From Candidatus Methanoperedens nitratireducens (GTDB lineage: Archaea; Halobacteriota; Methanosarcinia; Methanosarcinales; Methanoperedenaceae): DNA of 63,572 nt. Below are positions 37,565 through 47,212 of this stretch, piece after piece; position 1 is the stretch's first letter, and every line of letters begins with the position of its first letter. Location of the stretch: positions 1 to 63,572 of the forward strand of contig NZ_FZMP01000178.1 of assembly GCF_900196725.1 (NCBI RefSeq), in the 5' to 3' direction. The notes under the pieces were generated by a model. It was not told the DNA's origin, searched no databases, and saw only the letters and a program-made list of their open reading frames with translations. Both the position numbers and the translations under genes were made by a program.

Positions 37565-38443
37565 TCACATTTTTATGAGATGCAGGTCATTCAGGGCGGC
37601 TTTCAGCTTCTTTTCGTTCTCCTCGCTCATGGGCGCAAGAGGAAGCCGCAGGTTCCCTGCAGGAAGCCCGATAATCTCGACCGCCTTCTTTACAGGTATG
37701 GGATTTGTCTCTAAAAAGACAGCGCGTATCAGGGGAGCAAGTGAAAGGTGCAGTTCCCTTGCCCTGTCCATATCTCCCTTCCGGAATGCCTCTACCATGG
37801 AGACCATAAGCTTAGGGGCTACATTAGCCACGACTGAAATTACACCCGCGCCTCCCAGCGAAAGAATGGGTAGTGTGAGACCGTCATCCCCTGAAAGAAC
37901 AACAAAATCCTCATCTTTTGTAAGTTCAAGTATCCGTGTGATCTGATCAAGGCTGCCGCTTGCTTCTTTTATCCCCACGATGTTGCTAACTTTTGCAAGC
38001 TCTGCAACGACCTCGGGCTTCATGTTTATCCCGGTGCGTGAGGGGACGTTGTATAAAATGATAGGTACATCGACGGCGTTCGCAACAGTCTTGAAATGGG
38101 CGACCATTCCGCGGTCATTGGGTTTGTTATAGTAGGGCGTTATCAGAAGAACGCCATCTGCACCAGCATCCGCCGCGAAATTCGTAAGCTCAAGCGCTTC
38201 TGTCGTGTTATTGGAGCCAGTGCCTGCTATGACAGGAACATTGGAGCATTCGACAGCATACTCAATAACCTTCTCATGCTCCTCTATAGAAAGGGTCGCA
38301 GCCTCACCAGTCGTCCCGCAGGGAACGATGCCGGAAACCCCATTCTCTATTAAAAACTCGATATTCTGCGCTAGACCTTCTTTATCTATCTTATTATCCT
38401 CTGTGAAAGGGGTAATAAGGGCAGGCAGAACACCTTCGATCAT
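37565..38443 (-). CDS. dapA: 4-hydroxy-tetrahydrodipicolinate synthase
   Basis: The 292-residue aldolase condenses pyruvate with aspartate semialdehyde. Present are 'GVLPALITPFT', 'VPCGTTGEAATLS', 'ADGVLLITPYYNKPND', the catalytic Tyr in 'ILYNVPSRTG' and the Schiff-base Lys in 'IVGIKEASGSLDQ'. It starts 6 bases after the rps17e stop. Confidence 0.97.
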   Translation of the reverse strand: MIEGVLPALITPFTEDNKIDKEGLAQNIEFLIENGVSGIVPCGTTGEAATLSIEEHEKVIEYAVECSNVPVIAGTGSNNTTEALELTNFAADAGADGVLLITPYYNKPNDRGMVAHFKTVANAVDVPIILYNVPSRTGINMKPEVVAELAKVSNIVGIKEASGSLDQITRILELTKDEDFVVLSGDDGLTLPILSLGGAGVISVVANVAPKLMVSMVEAFRKGDMDRARELHLSLAPLIRAVFLETNPIPVKKAVEIIGLPAGNLRLPLAPMSEENEKKLKAALNDLHLIKM

Positions 38444-38449
38444 AGAGAT

Positions 38450-38650
38450 CTACTTCTTTCGTATGGCTTTTACTCTCAGCGCACGTACAATATAACCGGC
38501 TACACGGTTCCTGATAACCTTGCTCTCGATATTGGTGTATTTAGTGACGTTCTCTTTGTTAGCAGTGAAGTCGGTTGTAAAAGTATCGCCGTGCTCTTCA
38601 AGTAACTGGTTTGCCATTGATTTGATATAATTAGGTCTGATATTTCCCAT
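38450..38650 (-). CDS. rps17e: 30S ribosomal protein S17e
   Basis: The 66-residue protein includes '[20 protein letters not shown]', '[16 protein letters not shown]' and the basic '[13 protein letters not shown]', the complete archaeal S17e. It is the first gene of the operon with dapA and dapB, an arrangement I recall from Methanosarcina. The ATG follows GGAGAT closely. Confidence 0.96.
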   Translation of the reverse strand: MGNIRPNYIKSMANQLLEEHGDTFTTDFTANKENVTKYTNIESKVIRNRVAGYIVRALRVKAIRKK

Positions 38651-38714
38651 GGTCTATCTCCATTGGCTTCGCATACAACTTTATTACTCATATAGGTTTT
38701 GGGGAGAGAATGGT

Positions 38715-39482
38715 TCACTTTCCTTTCTTTTTCTCCTTCCCCTTGCCCTCCGATGCCTGCATTTTTGTGACCTTATCTACATATGTTTCCACTTCGGACG
38801 GAGCAAGAACCCTGAATTTCCTGGTCGAAAACTCAATTACACCTATCTCAATGGTGGCTGCATTGAACAGTCCCTCCGAGATGCCGTGAAGCGCTTCAAG
38901 ACCGAGAAGTACCGCATCCTCAAGTTTGATATTATCGGCGTACTTCTTTTCAAAGATCTCCATGGTATCATCCCTTCCCGAGCCTATGGCTGTGGCTTTG
39001 TACTCCAGAAGAGCGCCGCTGGGGTCTGTCTCGAACAGCCGGGCGCGGCTGTCATCAACCCCTGCTATAAGAAGTGATGTACCGAACGGTCTTACGCCGC
39101 CTGACTGGGTATATGCATATTTGAAGTCGCATATTTTCTTGGCTAATTCCTCGATGCCGATAGGTTCATCGTAGGTGATCCTGTTGATCTGCGCCTCTAC
39201 CCTTGCATGGTCTATGAGGACCCTTGCGTCTGCCACAAGACCTGAAGTAGCTGCACCGATATGGTCATCTATCTGGAATATCTTCTCTATGGACTCAGGT
39301 TCAAGGAGTTTAGTTGTGACCCGCTTGTCCACGAGCAGGGCAACCCCGTCGATCGCTCTGATCCCTACCGCGGTCGTCCCTCTCTTTACTGCTTCTCGTG
39401 CGTACTCTACCTGGAACAACCGTCCATCAGGGCTGAATACCGTTATCGCCCTGTCATATCCCATCTGGGCTGGCGCTTGCAT
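38715..39482 (-). CDS. psmA: Proteasome subunit alpha
   Basis: The 255-residue protein has the alpha-type N-terminus '[20 protein letters not shown]', which gates the 20S pore, then '[16 protein letters not shown]' and '[13 protein letters not shown]'. The Lys-rich tail ('KGKEKKKGK') is typical of archaeal alpha subunits near the PAN-docking end. It is monocistronic. The partner beta subunit and PAN are not in this window. Confidence 0.97.
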   Translation of the reverse strand: MQAPAQMGYDRAITVFSPDGRLFQVEYAREAVKRGTTAVGIRAIDGVALLVDKRVTTKLLEPESIEKIFQIDDHIGAATSGLVADARVLIDHARVEAQINRITYDEPIGIEELAKKICDFKYAYTQSGGVRPFGTSLLIAGVDDSRARLFETDPSGALLEYKATAIGSGRDDTMEIFEKKYADNIKLEDAVLLGLEALHGISEGLFNAATIEIGVIEFSTRKFRVLAPSEVETYVDKVTKMQASEGKGKEKKKGK

Positions 39483-39622
39483 TATAACATCTCCGTTAGC
39501 CTAATAATCTCCACACTATATTGAAACTATCTTTATGTTAAGAGGATTGTCTGGGAATATATCAATTTCTATTCTTGAACAAAAAAGCAATATTTTTAAA
39601 TGTTTGCTGTATTGTGGCGGCT

Positions 39623-40381
39623 ATGATACGTGTCTCGGAAATTACTACTTATCTCAAATGCCCCAGGATGTGCTACTATACAAATAAAGGGCACAAGCTT
39701 TTAACAGATGCTTCACCCGGCTATCCGGAGCGTATTATATTAAAAGAACTGGCTCTGATGTATGGACTTGCTTCTGGTAGAGAAGATATATTATCTATCC
39801 TGAATAACGAGCTTGACCGTATTTCAAAGGAGGTCCGTATTATTTACAGGGCAGAACTGGAAGGCGTTGAAGATGATGCTCTTCTGGATGCCGTGTCCGC
39901 TGTTCGTACCTCTCTTGAAAACATATGTTCCAACCTTTCTTCAAATGCCGATTATTATGCCAATAGCCAGGTCGATATCGAGCCTCTGCTGCACTCGGAA
40001 AAATTCGGACTGAGCGGCAGCCCGGATAAGCTTATAAATATCGATGAGACTCCTGTTCCCTCTATAATAAAAACCGGTGCCATGCCTGAGAACGGCGTAT
40101 GGCAGGGCGACAGGCTCCAGTTGACCGCTTATGCGATACTGGTCGAAGATAAGTACAACTCAATTGTGGAGCGGGGTTTTGTTGAATACGCGCGCTGGGG
40201 TACGGTCAGGGAAGTAACGATAAAGAGGCATGAGCGGCGCAAAGTCCTCCAGCTAAGGGACAGGATCAAGAAAATCCAGGACGGTCTCATGCCTGAAAGA
40301 CCGCAGGATGCGCCGTGCGAGCGCTGCGGGTTTGCGGGCTTATGTGAGGTCAAGTCAACCCTCGCATCCAGGTTTTTCTGA
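39623..40381 (+). CDS. Solitary Cas4-like RecB-family nuclease
   Basis: The start at 39623 (MIRVSEITTYL) is preferred over an upstream ATG because a TATA-like TTTTTAAATG sits about 30 bases before it. The 252-residue protein has the Cas4 Fe-S cysteines: 'CPRMCYY' at the N-terminus and 'CERCGFAGLC' at the C-terminus. It also has 'GSPDKL' (metal Asp) and 'DRLQLTAYAIL' (QxxxY motif). The ExK element appears as 'SIIKTG', so the usual acid two residues before Lys is missing. No other cas gene or repeat array is nearby. It may be a non-CRISPR Cas4 or an inactive one. Confidence 0.8.
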   Translation: MIRVSEITTYLKCPRMCYYTNKGHKLLTDASPGYPERIILKELALMYGLASGREDILSILNNELDRISKEVRIIYRAELEGVEDDALLDAVSAVRTSLENICSNLSSNADYYANSQVDIEPLLHSEKFGLSGSPDKLINIDETPVPSIIKTGAMPENGVWQGDRLQLTAYAILVEDKYNSIVERGFVEYARWGTVREVTIKRHERRKVLQLRDRIKKIQDGLMPERPQDAPCERCGFAGLCEVKSTLASRFF

Positions 40382-40467
40382 TGACAGGCACAGATTTGTT
40401 CTTATGGCGCAACAGCCAATCTCCTGTAACAATCGGTAGCCCTAAAACGTGAATCTATGGCTGTAAA

Positions 40468-41178
40468 TCAAAGACTGGTGGAAGAAGCTGTAGAAATACC
40501 AGAATATTTTTGCTTCTCCCCTAACTCCGCCTTTATCACTTTCAAAACCCCGTGATCCCGCATCCACACATTCTCCGTCTTGATCAGGTTAATCCTCTTC
40601 TTATAATACGGCGCATCGAGCACAAGCGTTTCATACTCGCCGCCCTCTCCCATAATATGTATCCTGTACTTCCTGTTAAGAGCTTTCAGGTCTTCGATCA
40701 ATTTCTCGTCAAAGCGCCTGCCGAGCCACAGTTCATCCATGCCTCCAGCCGCCACCTTAACCATCCTGATATCCATACATTTGATCATTTCGCGAAGAAG
40801 AGGTTCAGGCTCCTTATGCCACAGCGGCGCATACATCTTAAGTCCAAGCTCATCGCAGATTCGTATCACCCGTGAAGCCTGGTATTGCGATTCGATGGCC
40901 CCAACCGCGACGCCATCCACCTTTACGGAACGCAGCGCATTCCTCAGATCGTCAAGTTCCTTTTCTTTCTCTCCCGATGAAGTTTTTGAGGTGAGAGGAA
41001 TCCCGCACGCCCGGGAGATGAGCTCAGTAAGATGGATATTCGCCGAATGGAACATATAGGAATCCTCACTCTGCGGTTTTATTGTGACAAGATCTGTCAC
41101 GATATGCCCCTCCTGTAAAGCCCTGTATATCGCGAAAGACGAATCCTTACCACCTGAGATGAGAGCCGCAAGCTTCAT
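40468..41178 (-). CDS. dph6: Diphthine-ammonia ligase
   Basis: The 236-residue adenine-nucleotide alpha hydrolase-like protein has the PP-loop '[14 protein letters not shown]' and '[15 protein letters not shown]', a signature of the Dph6/MJ0570 family. It amidates diphthine on elongation factor 2. The extra C-terminal residues ('STASSTSL') look like a weak extension. Its start overlaps the DUF555 stop by 4 bases. Confidence 0.93.
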   Translation of the reverse strand: MKLAALISGGKDSSFAIYRALQEGHIVTDLVTIKPQSEDSYMFHSANIHLTELISRACGIPLTSKTSSGEKEKELDDLRNALRSVKVDGVAVGAIESQYQASRVIRICDELGLKMYAPLWHKEPEPLLREMIKCMDIRMVKVAAGGMDELWLGRRFDEKLIEDLKALNRKYRIHIMGEGGEYETLVLDAPYYKKRINLIKTENVWMRDHGVLKVIKAELGEKQKYSGISTASSTSL

Positions 41179-41564
41179 TTATGTTTTTCCTTCGGCTTTT
41201 CCTGCTTCTTTTTCTCTTTCCCGCCTTCGAATTCCTCAACTTCCACAACATCCAGGGGAGTACTTTTCAATGCCTTGCCGATAGTGGATTTTGCTATCCT
41301 TGCGGCGTGCTCCTCACTCTCTGCGTCATACACTTTCATCTCAAGCAGTACGCCGACAAGCGCTGTGCCTGCAGCCATGAACACGCTGTCAAAAGCCTCA
41401 CCGCATGCCGGGCAGCTTGTAGCACCCACCTCTATCTCCACAAAGTTCAGGTCGGGATTGAGCAGTTTTCCTATCTCGGATATTGCGATGTTCATCGCGT
41501 CATCGACGCTGTCCACATCCTTCACAAGCCATGCAGCCTCAAGCGTAACTATGTAATTTGTCAT
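41175..41564 (-). CDS. UPF0212/DUF555 family protein
   Basis: The 129-residue protein has the conserved archaeal '[14 protein letters not shown]', '[12 protein letters not shown]' and '[24 protein letters not shown]' features. The Lys/Glu tail is variable. The family is confined to archaea, mainly methanogens, and its function is unknown. It sits between DUF357 and dph6 in one operon, a conserved trio. Confidence 0.9.
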   Translation of the reverse strand: MTNYIVTLEAAWLVKDVDSVDDAMNIAISEIGKLLNPDLNFVEIEVGATSCPACGEAFDSVFMAAGTALVGVLLEMKVYDAESEEHAARIAKSTIGKALKSTPLDVVEVEEFEGGKEKKKQEKPKEKHK

Positions 41565-41575
41565 TTGTTCCTCTT

Positions 41576-41863
41576 TTAAATCGTAAACAGATTCTCATCA
41601 CTCACTTTGAACACGCCGAGCTTCACGCCCGCATCCAGCCAGGCATGCCCGTAGCTGAAGCACGCAAGCGCATTCACCTTGTCCCCCTGTTCAAGGAAAT
41701 ACTTACCGTCTTCATAATAAGAGTTCGCCATGTTGGAATAATCATCTGCGACTTTTCTCAGGTGGGAATTTTCCTGCGGAGCGACCTCAAAAGCCGACAG
41801 TGCTTTACTCAGCAGGTTCTCATATCTTTTAACTTTTTCTTCAAGAACGGCAGGTTTTGTCAT
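41576..41863 (-). CDS. DUF357 family protein
   Basis: The 95-residue all-helical protein has '[24 protein letters not shown]' (fragment) and '[20 protein letters not shown]', the hallmark of archaeal DUF357. It heads the DUF357-DUF555-dph6 operon, with 11 bases to DUF555. Function is unknown. Confidence 0.92.
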   Translation of the reverse strand: MTKPAVLEEKVKRYENLLSKALSAFEVAPQENSHLRKVADDYSNMANSYYEDGKYFLEQGDKVNALACFSYGHAWLDAGVKLGVFKVSDENLFTI

Positions 41864-41939
41864 TGGTCATATTATTTTAGCGAAGATATGTAAAGATTGT
41901 TGTTATAACCATTTCCTGCCGGATTAATAAGTAGAAAAG

Positions 41940-41999
41940 GTAGAGGAAAATAAGATTATATGGATAGGATAGGAAGTATAAGCGTTATTTATCCTCTAC
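41940..41999. terminator. Strong intergenic hairpin
   Basis: GTAGAGGAAAATAA (41940-41953) pairs with TTATTTATCCTCTAC (41985-41999) over about 14 bp with one bulge, closing a 31-base loop. It lies between the 3' end of the Lrp-like gene and the DUF357 promoter, so it may end the queC/Lrp transcripts. The rest of the gap 41864-42114 shows only AT-rich promoter-like sequence. Confidence 0.45.
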
Positions 42000-42114
42000 G
42001 ACTGCCTGTTTTCTTTTAGTATATAATAGTATTTTCCCAAAATTATACCCAAATTGGTTCCGAACTGAAGCGGAATTAACCCAAAAAGTGTAGCAGCAGC
42101 TTCTCGCAGGATGT

Positions 42115-42348
42115 TTAGAATTTCGCCCCCGTCAGCGTTTTTGTCTCGGTTACCCCTTTTATAGTCCTTATTTTATTGACAACGATGTCGCTTAAAGCCT
42201 CATAATCAGGCGCCTGGACTTTCGCGATAAGATCATAGTCCCCGAACAGTGGATGCAGCTCCTGTATCTCATCCCACTTAATCATGGTATCAAAAACCTT
42301 TTTCTCAGAGCCAGGTGCGACGTTTATTAACACAAAACCAACTGCCAT
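42115..42348 (-). CDS. Lrp/AsnC-type ligand-binding (RAM) domain protein
   Basis: The 77-residue stand-alone regulator domain starts at 42348 ('MAVGFVLINVAPGSEKKVFD'). The frame is open upstream but runs into queC. The beta-alpha-beta fold ends in 'VTETKTLTGAKF' with no DNA-binding half. Such proteins (SraA/stand-alone RAM) bind amino acids and may modulate full-length Lrp proteins. It lies 61 bases downstream of queC in the same direction. Confidence 0.85.
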   Translation of the reverse strand: MAVGFVLINVAPGSEKKVFDTMIKWDEIQELHPLFGDYDLIAKVQAPDYEALSDIVVNKIRTIKGVTETKTLTGAKF

Positions 42349-42409
42349 AGTATTCACCCGACTACTAATATATACTGGGGGAATATAATGTTTTCTTGTA
42401 TAAAGGCTA

Positions 42410-43084
42410 TCAGAGCCTCTCAAGAAGCGGGTCCTCTGTGCCGGCAGCAGCAAAAGCCCTCTTGCGCCGCAGACACGACTCGCATGCACCACACGGTCTC
42501 TCCTCTCCTTTATAGCATGACCATGACCACTCAAGAGGCGCTCCTATCTTAAGACCCCGTTTTACTATCTCTGTTTTGCTCATGGAAATAAGAGGGACAT
42601 AAATTTCAGGGTGAGTCAGAGTGCCGGATTTTAGCATCCCGTTAAAACTTTCAACGAACCCGGACGTATTATCCGGGAACGTTGCCGCCTCTTCGGCATC
42701 GAATCCGGTAACTATCAGGTCGTACCTGTAATTCTCAGCAAGCGCTGCTGCAATAGCAAGAAAGACCACATTGCGTGCGGGTACCCAGACCGCCTCTGCC
42801 GTTTTCTGTGTAATCTCCCTGTTATCGAGGTCTCTACCTGAAATTTCAGGAAGCTCCTCTCTTCCGGTGAGTGCACCGCGGAATGTCCTGTACCAGGGAA
42901 GGTCGATTATTGTATGCTTTACCCCGAACTTTTTGCAGATGGCTTTTGCGAACTCTATCTCTTTTTTCCTGGCACGCTGCCCGTAATCAAAGGTAACGCA
43001 CATCACTTCATCGCATTTATCGTACGCTTCCTTGAAAGCAACCGTGGAATCAAGACCTGATGAAAGCAAGACGATGGATTTCAT
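42410..43084 (-). CDS. queC: 7-cyano-7-deazaguanine synthase
   Basis: The 224-residue PP-loop enzyme ('LLSSGLDSTVAFKEA') makes preQ0 for archaeosine in tRNA. The zinc site is clear in 'SCYKGEERPCGACESCLRRK'. 'VTFDYGQRARKKEIEFA' and 'PARNVVFLAIAAALAE' are also present. The promoter is a TATA-like stretch near 43135-43150 on the minus strand. Length is normal. Confidence 0.96.
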   Translation of the reverse strand: MKSIVLLSSGLDSTVAFKEAYDKCDEVMCVTFDYGQRARKKEIEFAKAICKKFGVKHTIIDLPWYRTFRGALTGREELPEISGRDLDNREITQKTAEAVWVPARNVVFLAIAAALAENYRYDLIVTGFDAEEAATFPDNTSGFVESFNGMLKSGTLTHPEIYVPLISMSKTEIVKRGLKIGAPLEWSWSCYKGEERPCGACESCLRRKRAFAAAGTEDPLLERL

Positions 43085-43249
43085 AAGCCGAATAATGGTT
43101 TAACAGATATTAAAACCTGAGTTTCTGTCTCGTTTTATAATATAATCGCCCCGATCATTTTAGTATAGAAATTTTTTAATTTCAAGCCCGAACTGGAATA
43201 ACTTCTCCACGAATGCTGCAATAGAAAGAATAAAGGAAATTGAGAATGG

Positions 43250-44296
43250 TTAGGTAATGAATCCTCTTATTGTTTCAATTAAAGTAACTGTTGGAATTAA
43301 AAATGAACTGATGAAAGTTGCTATCGCCGAGAGATCGTATCTTTTAGGACTTATTTGCTTTATTCTAATTTTCTCTTTTTCAAGCGTATCTAAGATAAAT
43401 GATAGCTTTTCAAGCTCGTCTTTATTAAATTTATTATTAGCAATAATATTAATTAATTTATTATATGTTTTCTTATATTCTCCATTGATTTTGCCTAGTT
43501 CAAATTCTATACCCTTATTTATCAAGTTTCTAATTGTTTTTTGAGTTATTATGAAAAAAATAACTCCTAGAAAAAGTATACTAATTAGGAAAACCGTCTC
43601 ATACGAGATAACAGCTATAGGAGAAATATAGGAAATTATAGCTAATGTTATGGTAATAAAATAGTTGCTTACAACAATTATAACAAAATTTCGCAGTGGT
43701 CTAAGTCCGCCCATCTCGTCGGTATGAAAAATATCAATGTTGATTAAAGGATTGCTATTAAGTTCATTTATGATGACAATTAAGTTGATGATTATTCCAA
43801 CAATAATTGCTAACAAGAAGAGCATCAAATACCCAAACATATGATTAATTATATCAAGTATAATTGTCCACTTGCTAAACGGCCAAATTAATGAAAAATA
43901 AGGTGGGGGAGATTCGATAGTAATCCTCCATCTCCAATATCTGATAATTTCTAATAATACAAATGGAATAATTACCAATAATATCGCGAAATAATATATT
44001 TTAGATTTCTGGATTTTTTTATCCAAATAATCAAAATAAGTTCTAAAATAATCTTCTTTAAAAATTATATTTAGCTTGATGAATGTTAATTTTATATTAG
44101 AGTAAAAATATTTAATTTCTGCAAATTGGTATCCAATAAGGATACTTAATGAAATTGTTACATAAAATATATATAAATTAAGTGGACGAACTTTAGCTGC
44201 AACGAATATAAAAATAGTTGCAGATATTATTAAAAAAGAAATTAGATAATTTAAGGATAATCTATTGAAAAGTTTCTCAATCCGCATATTTATCAA
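43250..44296 (-). CDS. AT-rich multi-pass membrane protein, unknown
   Basis: The 348-residue protein has six or more hydrophobic segments (about 14-36, 42-58, 99-120, 148-175, 205-230, 240-258) and one at the C-terminus. A charged helical region lies between about 265 and 320. Ile, Asn, Lys and Phe are strongly over-used and codons end in A/T, unlike neighbouring genes. I do not recognise a family. With the surface-protein gene at 44320-45495 it forms an AT-rich island that may be foreign. Confidence 0.6.
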   Translation of the reverse strand: MINMRIEKLFNRLSLNYLISFLIISATIFIFVAAKVRPLNLYIFYVTISLSILIGYQFAEIKYFYSNIKLTFIKLNIIFKEDYFRTYFDYLDKKIQKSKIYYFAILLVIIPFVLLEIIRYWRWRITIESPPPYFSLIWPFSKWTIILDIINHMFGYLMLFLLAIIVGIIINLIVIINELNSNPLINIDIFHTDEMGGLRPLRNFVIIVVSNYFITITLAIISYISPIAVISYETVFLISILFLGVIFFIITQKTIRNLINKGIEFELGKINGEYKKTYNKLINIIANNKFNKDELEKLSFILDTLEKEKIRIKQISPKRYDLSAIATFISSFLIPTVTLIETIRGFIT

Positions 44297-44319
44297 AATT
44301 AGTTATGAAAATTTTAAAA

Positions 44320-45495
44320 TTATCTATGCCGATTTTTTTTAAAAATAAAATATCCCCAAAGAATTGCTAATATAAATGTTAATGCAAAAAAACCAGGGGC
44401 CTGTGTGGGTTTAGAAGTAATAGGAGTTATTAATGTTGGTGCTGGTGTGTTGGCTGTCTCTACTGATATTCCAGTTGGTGTTGTTGCATTGGTTAATATT
44501 CCGTCTGATATTACAATTGTTCCGGTTGTAGTGGGTTGAATATTTCTCAAGGTTCTTTGTATTTCTTTCTTCCCCTCATTTTGTTGAAATTTAAAAGTTA
44601 TTTCCTCGTCATAGTATCCATTTAGATTCAGACTGAGTGAATGCTCTTCTAGATCTCCTATAGGAATGGTTTTTTTGGTTTTACCTTTATATTCCTTATC
44701 GATTGATATATTTGCCCCTTGTGGATCCGTAGAAATAATTAAATCGAAATAAGCAGCTAAGGGAGGAACTATTTGTAAAATAGCATAATCCCCAGTGGTA
44801 TCATTAGATACATCTACCCAAGTGACAATATATTTGCTGGGTTTATAATCTTGGGGATTTTGATCTTCGCTATTGCTTTGGTTCAATATTTTATCATCAA
44901 TTGTACGGTCATTTAATTGTAACTCTGTCCAAACATTGCCACTATTTGAATCAATTTCTTTTATTAATAATGTGTACCCCCCATCTTCAAAATAAATACT
45001 ATCTCCTACCCTCCTTATTGTTTCATCGATTTGTGAGTTTGCTTGTAGCTCTTGGGCGGCCGCCATGTTTTCTACATTTACAATATATTTCTCATCACTC
45101 ATTGAATCAGCTTCAAAATTATGATAATAAACATAAATTTTGTTTTCAGGAGGAACAGAAGGAATTTTTACCCATAACTTAGTAGAATTAGTATTGCAGC
45201 CAGATTCTAACCGATAGTTGAATTGTGTAGAACCACTAGAATCAGCAAACCTTATATCTGCGCAATCTGAACGCATTTTTCTAGCTGAAATCAGGTATGC
45301 AGTATCCATAGTAACAGGATAATCTGTCAGATTAGAATCTGAGTTGGAGATATCAGAAGTTTTTTGTCTATATAACCACCCGCCGGCAATTGGATTTGAT
45401 GATATCTGGCCCATTGCCGTTCCTATCAACACCAGTATAGCAGCCATACCTATTACAAGAATGCATGCCATTAAAGGTAATTTTTTACTACCCAT
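44320..45495 (-). CDS. DUF2341/PEGA surface protein with PGF-CTERM-like tail
   Basis: The 391-residue protein has a signal peptide (about 8-28) and a DUF2341 domain at about 38-135 ('NLTDYPVTMDT', 'DIRFADSSGSTQFNYRLE', 'KIYVYYHN'). A beta domain resembling S-layer duplication repeats spans about 160-250. A PEGA domain lies at about 255-315 ('TDPQGANISIDKEYKGKT'). The tail has 'APGFF', a hydrophobic helix and basic end, matching a PGF-CTERM sorting signal. It is likely anchored to the cell surface. Codon use is AT-rich. Confidence 0.8.
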   Translation of the reverse strand: MGSKKLPLMACILVIGMAAILVLIGTAMGQISSNPIAGGWLYRQKTSDISNSDSNLTDYPVTMDTAYLISARKMRSDCADIRFADSSGSTQFNYRLESGCNTNSTKLWVKIPSVPPENKIYVYYHNFEADSMSDEKYIVNVENMAAAQELQANSQIDETIRRVGDSIYFEDGGYTLLIKEIDSNSGNVWTELQLNDRTIDDKILNQSNSEDQNPQDYKPSKYIVTWVDVSNDTTGDYAILQIVPPLAAYFDLIISTDPQGANISIDKEYKGKTKKTIPIGDLEEHSLSLNLNGYYDEEITFKFQQNEGKKEIQRTLRNIQPTTTGTIVISDGILTNATTPTGISVETANTPAPTLITPITSKPTQAPGFFALTFILAILWGYFIFKKNRHR

Positions 45496-45712
45496 GACCC
45501 CACCTAATTATTTATGATATTAAGATTGCGTTAACTAATGATAAAAGTAGTGGGTCGTGAACATTTGGTTTTTACACCGATCTGATCCACATGGTTGGTT
45601 ATAAACGAGTCTTCAGATACGATGAACTATGAGAAGTTCTTCTATCCAAACCCGGGAACAAAATCTTTAAAAATAAAAGTAACATACGTGTTGTAAAGGG
45701 GGTCAGTAAATT

Positions 45713-46690
45713 ATGGTGATTAAAGAAACAAATGGAAAAAAGCAAGTTGCTATAGCGTGCCAGGGCGGCGGGAGCCATACAGCTTTCACTGCAGGCGTAT
45801 TGAAAGGAATTCTTAAAGAACAGGATGGAAAGTATGAAATCGCAGGTCTGAGCGGTACTTCTGGCGGCGCGATCTGCGCCCTGCTTACATGGTACGGTTT
45901 GTTAACGAATGATAAGGATAAGGCAATCAAGCTTCTGGATTCTTTCTGGAGAGATATTTCAGCCTGGTCATTTGACGATATGCTATTGAACGAATGGGTT
46001 GTATGGATATCCCGGTTGCGTGGTATAACACCTACGCTTGATATAAGCCCATACAATTATCCTCCCGTGGCACAGGAGCGCATGAGGGGCATCCTGAATA
46101 AGCTGGTTGATTTTGATAAACTCAAAACACTTATAAATGATTCAAGTCCTGATTTACTTGTTGGGGCTGCTGATGTTCTTTCTGGTGAATTCAAAATCTT
46201 TTGGAATCCTGAGATCAATGCTGATGCGATTCTTGCTTCAGCCGCGGTACCGACACTCTTAAGGGCAATTCGCACGGATGGAAAGGTGTACTGGGATGGC
46301 TTGTTTTCACAGAATCCTCCTATAAGGAGTTTTATAGAGGATGCGAATATACACGAAAAACCCGATGAGATATGGATAATACATATAAACCCGCAAAAAC
46401 GGCATTATGAGCCGAAATCAATAAGAGAAATAGAGGACAGGCGCAACGAACTTTCAGGCAACCTTTCGCTATACCAGGAAATAGATTTCATGGAAAACGT
46501 TAATAAATGGGTAGATGCTGGATATCTTCCTGGTGACAAATATAAGCACATCAAAGTAAGATGGATCGAAATGCTGTTTAAAGAGGACCTCGATGTTGCA
46601 TCAAAGCTGGATCGCAACCCACAGTTCATAGATGGATTGATGAAACACGGTGAAGAGCAGGCTGTGAAGTTTTTGAAGCAGCTGGCATAA
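45713..46690 (+). CDS. Patatin-like phospholipase
   Basis: The 325-residue protein has the oxyanion motif 'CQGGGSHTAF' (16-25), the nucleophile S50 in 'GLSGTSGGAI' and the second catalytic residue in 'YWDGLFSQNPPI' (Asp-Gly). A helical C-terminal part covers residues 240-325. It would release fatty acids or act on an esterified lipid; archaeal lipids are ethers, so the substrate is unclear. A TATA-like 'CTTTAAAAATAAAAG' precedes it by about 45 bases. It is monocistronic. Confidence 0.88.
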   Translation: MVIKETNGKKQVAIACQGGGSHTAFTAGVLKGILKEQDGKYEIAGLSGTSGGAICALLTWYGLLTNDKDKAIKLLDSFWRDISAWSFDDMLLNEWVVWISRLRGITPTLDISPYNYPPVAQERMRGILNKLVDFDKLKTLINDSSPDLLVGAADVLSGEFKIFWNPEINADAILASAAVPTLLRAIRTDGKVYWDGLFSQNPPIRSFIEDANIHEKPDEIWIIHINPQKRHYEPKSIREIEDRRNELSGNLSLYQEIDFMENVNKWVDAGYLPGDKYKHIKVRWIEMLFKEDLDVASKLDRNPQFIDGLMKHGEEQAVKFLKQLA

Positions 46691-46745
46691 ACTTTATTGC
46701 CCCTAATCATAACATTTATCCATTAAAAAATCAATCCCCCACATC

Positions 46746-47203
46746 ATGCCTACAGTGATGGAGCTTTACCAGCTCTTACCGAGAACCAACTGCAAGAAAT
46801 GCGGTGAATCCACATGCATGGCTTTTGCGGTTGCGTTGCTATCAAGAAAAAAAATATATCAGAATGTACGCCGATCCTTGAAGTGAACTTCAAAAAGCAG
46901 AAAGAGAAGCTGGAATCGCTTCTTTTGCCGACCGCAGGAGCAGAGGAAACGGGAATGATCGTCCATCCCGATCTGTGCACAGGCTGCGGCAACTGCGTTG
47001 TTGCATGCCCTGTGGACGTTGCCAACGACCCGAAGGGTGCGGCTATCGGATGTGCGCCTACCAGCGATAAAGTGATATTCAGGGTCGTGGACGGGAAAGT
47101 CGTGGCTTCAAACATCAAGGAATGCCGCCGCTTCGGGAAGAATCGGGTACTCTGCTATGCCTGCATCGACCCATGCCCGACCGGGGCTATCGAGTTCGTT
47201 TAG
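46746..47203 (+). pseudogene. CFeSP-type plus ferredoxin protein linked to fwdBD, broken at a poly-A run
   Basis: The frame from ATG 46746 gives 'MPTVMELYQLLPRTNCKKCG' and the CxxC-x4-C-x2-FA start of a small [4Fe-4S] domain. At eight A residues (46847-46854) the coding frame shifts by one base; the other frame continues with the fourth Cys ('NISECTPIL') and a ferredoxin part with 'CTGCGNCVVACP' and 'CYACIDPCPTGAIEF'. One missing or extra A would restore a ~152-residue protein like the FwdG electron-transfer subunit. fwdB starts 9 bases later. The shift may be an assembly error, phase variation or decay. Confidence 0.75.
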
Positions 47204-47212
47204 GAGAACCAT

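Noticed and set aside
39500-40470. CRISPR array near the Cas4-like gene
   Set aside because: No repeated units with regular spacing were seen there or elsewhere in the window.
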